From contig CALBDO010000008.1 of assembly GCA_937927515.1 (NCBI GenBank), forward strand, positions 86,434-150,433: a DNA stretch of 64,000 bases. The letters run 5' to 3'. The notes under the pieces are model-generated. The model saw only the letters and a program-made list of their open reading frames with translations. It ran no database searches and was not told the origin of the DNA. Shown here one piece after another: positions 52,543-61,862 of the stretch. The position numbers and the translations under genes were made by a program. The DNA is from Candidatus Kapaibacterium sp. (lineage in GTDB: Bacteria; Bacteroidota; Ignavibacteria; Kapaibacteriales; UBA2268). Numbering within the stretch: the first letter of the stretch is position 1; every line of letters starts with the position of its first letter.

Positions 52543-54729
52543 CTATTGAGTTTTGGGTAAGATAATGGATACATAATTGCCATCGGGGCCAAGAGTGTCG
52601 AATTTAGTTTGACCATTCAAAATTCTAATCATTGAAGCAAACAAGGATATATTTAGGAGAATATCGTCGATGTCGTATCTAATTGCTTCGATGAGATTAG
52701 TTAAATTTTCGTTGTAAAGAGTAATCATCTTCGAAACGCTTTGATTTGGTGAAGCAAGCAACTGAATTTCTACATTACCTTCGGCTTTGTTGTCGATTAT
52801 TTGAACTTGGAATTTTATTTCAGCCATGTCATAAATAAATGCAATGAAAAGATATTCAAACGCTCGTCTAAGTTCACTTCGGTCACTTGCTACAACGACA
52901 TTTAGACTCTCTTCCTCAAACTGCAAGTTAAGCCTTTTAGTTGGAAACTTCTTTAAGAAATTAACAACTGCTTCGTTCATCACATTGCAGATGTTAATAG
53001 TACTTAGAATTTTTGACCCCTCTTTGCCAAATTCTGCAACATCAAACAAATCTGTCGACGAGCTCAGTAGTTTCTGGGTTTCGGTTACTGCAAGGTCTAA
53101 AAATACCTTAGTCTCTTCATCAAAAGCTTTTTGATTTTGCAAGAGAATCTGGTGGTAACCAGAGATAGTAGTCAATGCATTGCGTAATTGATGGCTGAAT
53201 TTGTTCATAAAATAGGACTTAAATTCGCTGGCTTCGCGTGTTATCTGCTCGGCCAAAATCATTTGTTTAGCTTTGATACGTTCTTCAATTTCTGCACGCT
53301 TTTCAAGGGTTATATCACGACCAATTGCGTAAATTAGCCCCTCTGAAGGTGAGAAGGTAAAAGACCAATTAACCCAAATCTCCTCGCCATTCCTTTTTTT
53401 CATCAGATAATCTACTTTTTTAGTAAACTCACTCGATGCATTATCAAGCGACGAGTAGAAATCGTTCATATCCTTTGCATTGGCGAAGAGAGTATCGATT
53501 TTCATCCCTATTAATTCCGTTGGTTCATAGCCAAAAACTTGTGTAGAGGCAGGATTCATGGTTTTCCAGACACCATCAAAACCAGCCACTGCGATGATAT
53601 CCTTGGTGGATTCTAAAATACGCCTTTGCGAGCGGGTCATTCTTTCGGCAAGGTCGATTGCGCGAGCACGACTTGTAGTAATTGATAAAATTAACCCAAA
53701 GAAAACAAAAGATAGAAGTAGCGAAACACCCAAAGCAACCAAAGGTAAGTACTTCTGAAATGAACCACCAAAATCTGGCACAGTGGCAAAATAAATGTAA
53801 ATCTTTTTATCGAGAATGTCGAACTCTTCGGTCCGAGATAGAATAGGTCGATAGCCAGTTCTAAGCAAATCTGCGTTGTAAGAACTGAATAAACGAGTTT
53901 CTAATAAATCATTTTCTCTTTGGTAACAATAGAAAACAATTGTGGTATCACTCGAAACAAGAGCCCCAAGTGATTGTTTGAAGAAGGTTGATATATCAAT
54001 TTCCAACATAACGGCAGATTTGAAAGCTTCTCTTCTTTGTTTGTTATTAGCAATTGGAAAACTCCGGTCGTAGACGGGATAAATCAAAAACATACTTAAT
54101 GTATCGCCTCCACGAAAATGGAAAGCATTAGTAGCAGTCGGCTCGCCTTTTTCAATTGCAAATTGGAACCAATCGTTTAAACGCTCCACCGAGCTTATAT
54201 CCAAACCACGAAGATGTTTATTCCTTTCCTCTGGAATTATAAATTCAATGGGGTAATATACATTTTTATCTATGAAAGGATTAATCTTGTAATCGTAGTA
54301 ACCCTGGCCTTGCACGTAATAGAGGAATTCAGTGACCCTTGCACGAGGAACCTTCTGCACAGACATAACACCAAGAATCGACTTGTAAGTATTTGTTGGA
54401 ACAGAAGCGTAAAGTAAAAGATAGTCTCTTACAACCTGAACCAAGTTATCATATAAACCACGTATGGATGTTGCAACTTGTAAATGTATATTGTAGCCAA
54501 TTTGAAATCTGGTCAATACAGAACTAATTGCTTTATCGAATGCAGCTATGTTATCAGATTTGACTTTTTGTTGAAAGTTATAATAAATAAAAAAGCTTAG
54601 AGCCAGCATAAATAAAAGGATTATATAAGCGGGAAGAGAACGAGAGATGGAAAACACACTCTTTTTCTTTCTTGCTGCTTCTTTCAAAATTGTTTCGTAT
54701 GACGAAATTTCATTTTCAATTTTGCTCAT
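52543..54729 (-). CDS. CHASE-PAS sensor histidine-kinase-like protein with degenerate ATPase region
   Basis: Two TM flanking CHASE-like region (IEFIIPEERNKHLRGLDISS), PAS domain, H-box FSHQLRNALTTISGY; N/G1/G2 boxes not recognisable. Confidence 0.8.
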   Translation of the reverse strand: MSKIENEISSYETILKEAARKKKSVFSISRSLPAYIILLFMLALSFFIYYNFQQKVKSDNIAAFDKAISSVLTRFQIGYNIHLQVATSIRGLYDNLVQVVRDYLLLYASVPTNTYKSILGVMSVQKVPRARVTEFLYYVQGQGYYDYKINPFIDKNVYYPIEFIIPEERNKHLRGLDISSVERLNDWFQFAIEKGEPTATNAFHFRGGDTLSMFLIYPVYDRSFPIANNKQRREAFKSAVMLEIDISTFFKQSLGALVSSDTTIVFYCYQRENDLLETRLFSSYNADLLRTGYRPILSRTEEFDILDKKIYIYFATVPDFGGSFQKYLPLVALGVSLLLSFVFFGLILSITTSRARAIDLAERMTRSQRRILESTKDIIAVAGFDGVWKTMNPASTQVFGYEPTELIGMKIDTLFANAKDMNDFYSSLDNASSEFTKKVDYLMKKRNGEEIWVNWSFTFSPSEGLIYAIGRDITLEKRAEIEERIKAKQMILAEQITREASEFKSYFMNKFSHQLRNALTTISGYHQILLQNQKAFDEETKVFLDLAVTETQKLLSSSTDLFDVAEFGKEGSKILSTINICNVMNEAVVNFLKKFPTKRLNLQFEEESLNVVVASDRSELRRAFEYLFIAFIYDMAEIKFQVQIIDNKAEGNVEIQLLASPNQSVSKMITLYNENLTNLIEAIRYDIDDILLNISLFASMIRILNGQTKFDTLGPDGNYVSIILPKTQ

Positions 54730-54730
54730 T

Positions 54731-55117
54731 TTATTGATTTCTCTTTTTATTTTCAATGATTTTTTCAATATCTGAAACGAAAGAAGGAATATTAATTGGT
54801 TTGGACATATATCCATCGAAACCGGAGCTTAGCATCTTCTGTGCATCTCCGGGCTGGGCAAGTCCAGTAATAGCAATAATTGGAACTTTCTCTAAATTCT
54901 TCTTCGAGCGAATTTTGTTGAGCAACTCTATGCCATTAATATCTGGTAGCAGAACATCAGTTAGAATACAAATCGGAGTGTTTGATTCAAGCCAAACAAG
55001 GGCGCTATTTGCATCATAGAACTCAACTGCATTATAACCACTTTTTTGCAGTACTGTTGCAAATAATTTTGCAATGGACTTATTGTCCTCAATAATACAA
55101 ATTATTCCTTTTTCCAT
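54731..55117 (-). CDS. Single-domain receiver (REC) protein
   Basis: IIEDNKSIAKLFA, CILTDVLLPDINGIELL, GYMSKPI. Confidence 0.93.
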   Translation of the reverse strand: MEKGIICIIEDNKSIAKLFATVLQKSGYNAVEFYDANSALVWLESNTPICILTDVLLPDINGIELLNKIRSKKNLEKVPIIAITGLAQPGDAQKMLSSGFDGYMSKPINIPSFVSDIEKIIENKKRNQ

Positions 55118-55147
55118 TTTTCAATTGAAAAAATTCAAATTAAAAAA

Positions 55148-56539
55148 TTATTTAACAAGAAAAATTTCAACTCGTCGATTTTTCCTTCTGCCCTCTTCTG
55201 TTGTATTGTCTGCAATAGGATAAAAAGAAGAACGCGATGCACTTCGAATTCTTGAAGGGTTTACTTTCCTTGAAATTAAGTAGTTAACTACAGCTTGGGC
55301 TCGTAATCTACCACGCTCTGTATTTTGCTCCAATGTACCTTGGTTGTCCGAATGACCCTCCACAACTACTATGTAATCAGGATTAACTAACAAAAACTCT
55401 GCAAGAACATCCAATGTGTTTCGCATTGAAGGTGTAAGAGAAACAATGTCGGAACGAGTATATCCCTGTAAAACAATTTTTTGATTAGGATTAATCGTAA
55501 TTTTTTCTGGTGTTTCAACAATTTTTATTCCAGCTGAAATTTCATCTTCCTTTGTTAACGAGGCTTCCGCATAAACTTCAGAAGTAGGTACCACACTTAA
55601 TTCCAAAGAAGCAAATAATGGTGTTCTCTCAAAGCCAGAGAACATAATACCTCTTTTTGTAGTTGGAGGAGTTTGTACTATTGCCTCTGGTGGCTTCACA
55701 TATGTTGAATCATACTTCTTATAATCACTTTGTATTTCATCAGGCCCGAAAAGCAAGGAAAAACCACCTTTTATATGAAATGTGTTCAGATTTGAGGAAT
55801 AGCCACTAAATACGACTGTGCCATAATGTAGACTCAAAAAAGGTTTAGCCCTTACTCTAACGGTCTTTGAAATGTCCAAGAAAAGTAAATCCCATCCTGC
55901 TCCCAAGTGAAGATTTAAACGTAATCTTTTAGGATTAGCCGACAAAACCCAATCGGTGACAATTCTGGAACCATCTTTATACTCTACTTCTTGTAAACGC
56001 GATTTATCTCCAAAGAAGTATTCAAGGTCCAAACCACCAAAGGCGTGCAATCCTTCTATTGAAAAATTATATCTAACAGATGGCGAGAGCACCAAAGATT
56101 TAAAATCCAAAAGCAAAGCATACGTGTGCTCTTTCGAAAGTTCTGAATAGGAACGAACAAAACGGTTTTCCAAAATAGCAAATCTCAACATTCCTCCCCA
56201 GTGAGAACCTTTTGGTGAGTACTCTCCCGTTAAACCAAAAAGTACATTGACACCGTCCTTGCTCTCATGCAAAAGCAATCTATTCAGTGAATCACTCAAA
56301 GGTAGATATGGTCTTTCGGGTATCAACAGCTTCCCAATGTTAATGTTGTATGATAAATTAGTATAAGCACCAAACCACCAGTCTCCATAACTCCGGTTTA
56401 ATATTAAAGTATCTAAATTTGGCAAGACCTTGTAATCGAGAAAAGAACCGTAGGGAGCTTGTGCATAGGCTCGAGTTGCTATGAGAAATACAGACAATAC
56501 AACTACAAATCTTTTTTTCATCATTTCATTAAAAATCAT
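55148..56539 (-). CDS. OmpA family outer-membrane protein with N-terminal beta-barrel
   Basis: Signal peptide; C-terminal IVVVEGHSDNQGTLEQNTERGRLRAQAVVNYL, EGRRKNRRVEIFLVK. Confidence 0.9.
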   Translation of the reverse strand: MIFNEMMKKRFVVVLSVFLIATRAYAQAPYGSFLDYKVLPNLDTLILNRSYGDWWFGAYTNLSYNINIGKLLIPERPYLPLSDSLNRLLLHESKDGVNVLFGLTGEYSPKGSHWGGMLRFAILENRFVRSYSELSKEHTYALLLDFKSLVLSPSVRYNFSIEGLHAFGGLDLEYFFGDKSRLQEVEYKDGSRIVTDWVLSANPKRLRLNLHLGAGWDLLFLDISKTVRVRAKPFLSLHYGTVVFSGYSSNLNTFHIKGGFSLLFGPDEIQSDYKKYDSTYVKPPEAIVQTPPTTKRGIMFSGFERTPLFASLELSVVPTSEVYAEASLTKEDEISAGIKIVETPEKITINPNQKIVLQGYTRSDIVSLTPSMRNTLDVLAEFLLVNPDYIVVVEGHSDNQGTLEQNTERGRLRAQAVVNYLISRKVNPSRIRSASRSSFYPIADNTTEEGRRKNRRVEIFLVK

Positions 56540-58431
56540 TGGTAAATAATCAATTTCTTTGCCAAACTTGTAAAAGAAGTTTCCAAAACTATAATATACA
56601 ATCCGGAAGCAATATTTCGAGCATCAAGAGTTATTAAAGTCTCGGATGGATAACATTCTTTTTCCAGCAGCACCTTTACATGACCACTAATAGGATTTAT
56701 AAGCAGAAATTTACAAAAAATTGTTTTATCATTTTCAACTCTCAATTCAATCTTCCCTTCGTTATTATTATAATCAGCAAAAAAATTAACTTTCGGCATT
56801 AATTCAAATTTCATAAGGTTTGTTAAAGGTTTGCACACTTCAACAATTTCCACTGTTGCTGTGTCGAATATCCAAAGAATATTTTTCTTACCCCGAAAAT
56901 CAATGTGATTTATTTTAAATGTAGCTTTTCTATCTCCCCATGGATGCAAAGTATAAACATAAACAATTGCAAACGTATCAACATTAACAACGGAACGGAG
57001 CTTCGAATAGATTGTATCCTCCCAGCCAAATTTTAGAGCTTTATTTTCATCGTGATAGACACCAAAATGCTCGGCTGGCAACTGCAAAACAGCATATGAT
57101 GTATCATTGAAAAATCTATTCAAAGGTACTTCATAAATGTTTTTCAAAATTATAGGAAAACTCACAACCCTTCCAGCGTAAGACTGGATTGATGGATACA
57201 GTACCGAAATTGGAATAAAGTATGGTAAACTAAATTTCTGCTTAATATATTCAAACTCGAAGTTCTTATAAAGAGATATCTTCCCATTTCTCATTCCAAC
57301 CAAAAAGTAGGCGCCTCCACCTATGACTTTTAAAAAGGAAATGGCAGACTCCTCTTTCAATGGAATGTGCAACGAGATATTCAATGGGTAAAAAACTTGT
57401 GAAATTGTACTATCCAAAGAGACAGAAATCACCACAGGAACGACATCACAGAAATCAACACCTCGGATATGGAATGAATGTGAAGGGATGGAGTATTCCA
57501 GCTCTTTTGTTTTTAAATTATATATTCGGGATTTACCATCTATGCCACCAGCAATTACCAAAGTATCTTCGGGCGAGAAAGCCACAGACCAAACAACATT
57601 TTTATATGAATTATCGCGATTGGTGACAAACTCGGCTACTTTTTCATCAAGATTAATATCAAAAATTGTGACAATACCATCGTAATCACCTACGGCGAGA
57701 AGATATCCAGATTTAGAAAACTTTATGGAGTATATTTTTCGTTCCAGAGAGAATTTTTTAATTTCATTTAAATTTGAATCGAGTAGCACCACATCACCAG
57801 AAAAGGAGCCAAATGCAGTAAGTTTATTCTTTGGACAAACATCAATTGCCCTAATTAAAGCAGAAGAGCCCGAAACTCTTCGAAAAGAATTAGGTTTTTC
57901 AAAATCGTAAAGATAAATGGAACTATCGGCGGAAAAAATAACTTTCCTTGAACTAAAGAGAAATTTTGCAAAAAGTACTGGCTTTCCACTTGAATACGAG
58001 TCGATTAATTCTTGCTTTTCAGTACTCCAGATGCAAATCCTTCCATCAGAGGATGAAGATAACACCACACCTTCATCATCAAAATAATCAATCGAAGTTA
58101 TCTCAGTTGTATGAACATTTGGGGTTTTCCAAACCAAAATTGGATATGTAAAGTTAAGCGACTCATAATTAAAGAAAATGGAATCGATATCAGCAAGAGG
58201 AGGAAACCAACTGAAGGTTGTGCGATTAAAAAATCTACCAAGTTCAACCCAGTTACGATTGTCCAAGGAATATTCAAAGTATTGTATAGACAAAGTTTTG
58301 GTTTTGAAGTGAAAATCGACCTTACGACCAGCAATCAAAGAATCATCTAAAGTAGGATAAACAACTTGAGTGTAAATAAAATTTAAAGATACAAAGAAAA
58401 CAATAATGATTTGTGTAAAAAACCGAACCAC
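56536..58431 (-). CDS. Secreted WD40-repeat protein with T9SS-like C-terminal sorting domain
   Basis: Signal peptide; WD40-like blades (ITSIDYFDDEGVVLSSSSDGRICIWS); C-terminal GLYIIVLETSFTSLAKKLIIYQ. Confidence 0.75.
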   Translation of the reverse strand: MVRFFTQIIIVFFVSLNFIYTQVVYPTLDDSLIAGRKVDFHFKTKTLSIQYFEYSLDNRNWVELGRFFNRTTFSWFPPLADIDSIFFNYESLNFTYPILVWKTPNVHTTEITSIDYFDDEGVVLSSSSDGRICIWSTEKQELIDSYSSGKPVLFAKFLFSSRKVIFSADSSIYLYDFEKPNSFRRVSGSSALIRAIDVCPKNKLTAFGSFSGDVVLLDSNLNEIKKFSLERKIYSIKFSKSGYLLAVGDYDGIVTIFDINLDEKVAEFVTNRDNSYKNVVWSVAFSPEDTLVIAGGIDGKSRIYNLKTKELEYSIPSHSFHIRGVDFCDVVPVVISVSLDSTISQVFYPLNISLHIPLKEESAISFLKVIGGGAYFLVGMRNGKISLYKNFEFEYIKQKFSLPYFIPISVLYPSIQSYAGRVVSFPIILKNIYEVPLNRFFNDTSYAVLQLPAEHFGVYHDENKALKFGWEDTIYSKLRSVVNVDTFAIVYVYTLHPWGDRKATFKINHIDFRGKKNILWIFDTATVEIVEVCKPLTNLMKFELMPKVNFFADYNNNEGKIELRVENDKTIFCKFLLINPISGHVKVLLEKECYPSETLITLDARNIASGLYIIVLETSFTSLAKKLIIYQ

Positions 58432-58439
58432 ATTAAGCT

Positions 58440-59723
58440 CTACCTAATTAATTGCAATTTAACAATTGCTCGTGAAATTTCAACAGTCGGGTCGTCTATC
58501 GGATAAGCAATAAATACAACGTTGTAGAGCCCTTCTTGCGCATTGTAGGAAGCAAGGAAATCAATGCTATGCTGTCCTTTTGGTGTATAGACACCTTTCA
58601 GCAAGTGTGTAACAATCCTGCCTTTTAAATCATTTACAAAAGCATCCAAGATAACATCATCTTCGACGATGTAATCAACTCGAGTAGATATACTAAATGG
58701 GTTTGGCGAAGGTGTTGCTTTTGTGATAATAGAATTTGGTATTCGTTCGCAATCATATGCAAGAGTTATTATATTGCCAAAGAAATCCTTATAAAGCAAT
58801 TTATAACAATACTCCAATCCTCTGTAAGCAACAGAATCAAATTCATAATGGTACGGTTTTCCGACAGAAGAAGTGCCCAAACCAACCAAAGTGCGGTTCA
58901 TTGGGTCGCTTCTACGGTAGTCGGCAACAGTATCAGAATAATAAATATCTTCAACATTTGGCTTTTCGGGGGTGCGTAAACCACGAACAACAATAAATCC
59001 ATCTACATATGCTTCTGATTGAGTTTCCCAAGATAGTCTTAATTTCTTCAGACCTACGTATTCTACATTGAAATACTTGAGAATTGTTTGGGGTGCGGGT
59101 GCTGTTGATGTAATAAAATTTACAAGGCTTCTTACTTTATCATCCATCTCAATATTGTCATTTACTTGCGCATAGTACATATTCGGCAAGAACAAACTAT
59201 CTTGGTCGAGTTTATAAGCACATGCTTGATAATATATGTATGGTTCGAGCCAACGTAGTTTCTGCGGGGGTAAAGTTCCATCCTTTGTTTTAATAACAAA
59301 TTTCCCGATTACTAATCCCTGGTCTGTTGAGGGAATGACACAGTCTTCGTAATTTTCTGGCCCTGCAATTGTGATACTGAAACGAAACGGTAGAACATTT
59401 GGAGTTACGATATAGCTTCGAGTGGGCAAAATCCCTGGTATAGCAACAATAGGCAAATCACTACTGCCAGGCAATAATTCAATTGTATGCCTATCGGGAG
59501 AAACATTGTAGCCAGCACTATCGAAAGCAAACTGAAAAGTAGCATTAGCGAAGTAAAGCCAGTTAGTGTTTACTCTTTGTAATCTCAAAACAAATTCAAG
59601 TTGATTACCCTTAGTCAATTTTACGCTATCCAAAACGACATTTGCATAATGCAAGGGCTGAGAAAATATATGATTTACGCAAAACAAAAGAATTATGGCA
59701 ATTGATTTTACAAAATTTTTCAT
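58440..59723 (-). CDS. Secreted protein with T9SS/FlgD-like C-terminal domain
   Basis: Signal peptide; C-terminal PSPNPFSISTRVDYIVEDDVILDAFVNDLKGRIV...GLYNVVFIA. Confidence 0.7.
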   Translation of the reverse strand: MKNFVKSIAIILLFCVNHIFSQPLHYANVVLDSVKLTKGNQLEFVLRLQRVNTNWLYFANATFQFAFDSAGYNVSPDRHTIELLPGSSDLPIVAIPGILPTRSYIVTPNVLPFRFSITIAGPENYEDCVIPSTDQGLVIGKFVIKTKDGTLPPQKLRWLEPYIYYQACAYKLDQDSLFLPNMYYAQVNDNIEMDDKVRSLVNFITSTAPAPQTILKYFNVEYVGLKKLRLSWETQSEAYVDGFIVVRGLRTPEKPNVEDIYYSDTVADYRRSDPMNRTLVGLGTSSVGKPYHYEFDSVAYRGLEYCYKLLYKDFFGNIITLAYDCERIPNSIITKATPSPNPFSISTRVDYIVEDDVILDAFVNDLKGRIVTHLLKGVYTPKGQHSIDFLASYNAQEGLYNVVFIAYPIDDPTVEISRAIVKLQLIR

Positions 59724-61762
59724 GGTAAAAATGTTTTTCTACCTCGATTATTAATAGAATAATTTAAATCTCTTGTAGTTATAATTCCATCGAGATTTGT
59801 ATCCCAGATAAGGTATCCCTCGAAATCTCTTTCAGTCCATATATTTATCTGGTCGAATAAATCAATGACGCCATCAGCATTAACATCGCCAGCTGGTAAA
59901 CCAAAAACTAAACCAGAGGGTGTCTTTGCAAGTGGTTTAAGAGCATTTTCTCGTCCCATAACAAGTTCTGGCTTTGTGAAATCTATAGTGGCAACAAAAG
60001 AGCCTCTCTTCAAATTGACCTTTTCCTCTGTAACAACGGATAGGTGATTTCTATGTAAAATTGCGATGTAGTATGCAGTTGCTTGTGTATCAAATTTGAT
60101 TTGCATGTCGGTAAGAGGATACTCCCCATTTCTTCCAATTATTCTGCCGTCACTGGTTAAAAACCCAGTATAAACAATAGGTTTTGGGTCGGTTAATGTT
60201 CGACGAAATTCAATAACAATCCAATCTACGATTGAATCTGGGAATTGGCTCACAAAAATTTTCCCCCTATCAGGGTCGCGATTGTATGGGAAAATGTCTG
60301 GCGGTGTATTTGGCAAAGAATTTTTTGCCTGTAAATCATTTGCCATAATACCATTACGCCAAGCTCCCTCTAAAATTGCTTTACCTTTGAAAGCAAATGG
60401 ATAGAGATACGAGCTTCCAATCGCAAAATCGCCGCTTTGCACCCGTGTGGAGGATTTGACCACATTATATGCCCAACCGTTAAGGGTATCAAATTGAACA
60501 ACGTCTTCCTCCCCGACATCTACCCAGTTCGACCCATCCCACCATTGAAGTTTCAACTTGTAAACATCAAGTCCATTCGTTTCATCTACGGAGGTATCTG
60601 ATGAATGCCTCCACCCATAACCAACAATCGGATAGAATTCTGGTATTAAGTCTCCAGATGAGTTTCTTGGGAAAATAGAAATCTGTCTGCGAACTTTTGT
60701 ATCCCCAAATGCCCAGTTTGGATGCCGCCTTGGCTTTACACGAAAAGTAACTTCAGATGCACCATTTTTGTTATTTTCATTGGTAAAAATTAAATACGTA
60801 TAAAGATTGTTAAATAGAATTGGTGTAGAGTCTGCTCTTAAAGATGTTCTGCGAAAGCTGCCATCAATTTCCGCTTGTGCATTTAAAAACTGAGGATTTG
60901 TTTCTGATGTAAGCGTAAGAGTGTACCATGTGCTATCGTCGGGCTCGGTATAAATACTTGAAAGTAAGCGTAGTGAATCATTAACTGTAACATTCTTTGA
61001 AAGAACAAGCCCACCACTATTGCGCACGTCGAGATTGCCCAATATATTAGCTTCGTCTGGTAATTCACCTCCACTGACTATCGTACCATTACCCCTGTAT
61101 TCGACATCAACACGTTTTCCAAAAACTGGAGTTGTAGCCAGGGATGCTCCAGAGTAACGCACAATTTTGGCAGAATCGCCTAAATAAAAATTTGTCGATG
61201 CTGAATTAATAAATTCACCACGAGAAAGAATTAACAGATAATCCACTTTGAAACCACCACCTCGAATTACCACCGCTCCAAAGGGATTATCCAAGTGCAG
61301 AACTGGAAAGTTTCCAGTACCCCAAATATCCTGCCACTTGGCACCGGCAAGTCGAATTTCTTTATCTCCAAAAATACTGCTTGTATTTGCAACAGGACCA
61401 AGCGCCCAGATATCTCCACGAAACAGATTTATACGCGCAGAGTCTGTCAACAGCAAACTATCCCTTGCTACCAATGGCAGTGGGTTATTTCCAAACTTAC
61501 GCACAGGGTCGATGATTTTCAACCCAGCACCACTAATCACAAGTTGATTGTAAACAATATTTGGCACCTCTTGTGTAAAAGCGGGGCAGGTAGCTGTATA
61601 TTCAAATCGTCCATCAATTGTATCATTTAAATTTTTTACCTGACCAGCACGAACACGGATTGTGCCTAAATTATTGATTGTTCCACCAGTATTGTCCAGA
61701 GTTATACCCTGTGCATCGAGAATGTAAATAGTCAAGAAAAAAACAATCAGCTTAATTATCAT
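59720..61762 (-). CDS. Secreted surface protein with dockerin-like C-terminus
   Basis: Signal peptide at MIIKLIVFFLTIYILDAQG; C-terminal GDVNADGVIDLFDQI...WDTNLDGIITTRDLN. Confidence 0.75.
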   Translation of the reverse strand: MIIKLIVFFLTIYILDAQGITLDNTGGTINNLGTIRVRAGQVKNLNDTIDGRFEYTATCPAFTQEVPNIVYNQLVISGAGLKIIDPVRKFGNNPLPLVARDSLLLTDSARINLFRGDIWALGPVANTSSIFGDKEIRLAGAKWQDIWGTGNFPVLHLDNPFGAVVIRGGGFKVDYLLILSRGEFINSASTNFYLGDSAKIVRYSGASLATTPVFGKRVDVEYRGNGTIVSGGELPDEANILGNLDVRNSGGLVLSKNVTVNDSLRLLSSIYTEPDDSTWYTLTLTSETNPQFLNAQAEIDGSFRRTSLRADSTPILFNNLYTYLIFTNENNKNGASEVTFRVKPRRHPNWAFGDTKVRRQISIFPRNSSGDLIPEFYPIVGYGWRHSSDTSVDETNGLDVYKLKLQWWDGSNWVDVGEEDVVQFDTLNGWAYNVVKSSTRVQSGDFAIGSSYLYPFAFKGKAILEGAWRNGIMANDLQAKNSLPNTPPDIFPYNRDPDRGKIFVSQFPDSIVDWIVIEFRRTLTDPKPIVYTGFLTSDGRIIGRNGEYPLTDMQIKFDTQATAYYIAILHRNHLSVVTEEKVNLKRGSFVATIDFTKPELVMGRENALKPLAKTPSGLVFGLPAGDVNADGVIDLFDQINIWTERDFEGYLIWDTNLDGIITTRDLNYSINNRGRKTFLP

Positions 61763-61823
61763 TTTCTTGACTATCTGTATTTGCCCTTCAAAGTTCATAA
61801 CTCATCCATTAAATTTAAATTAT

Positions 61824-61851
61824 TCCCTACCCCCGAAATTGGGGGTAGGGA
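61824..61851 (-). promoter_or_regulatory. Strong GC-rich intercistronic hairpin
   Basis: TCCCTACCCCC-GAAATT-GGGGGTAGGGA: perfect 11-bp stem, 6-nt loop, between two co-directional surface-protein genes. Confidence 0.75.
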
Positions 61852-61862
61852 TGAAATCGATA

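Noticed and set aside
61248-61630. Plus-strand ORFs of 99 and 111 aa opposite the dockerin-ended gene
   Set aside because: Antisense, low complexity, no supporting features.
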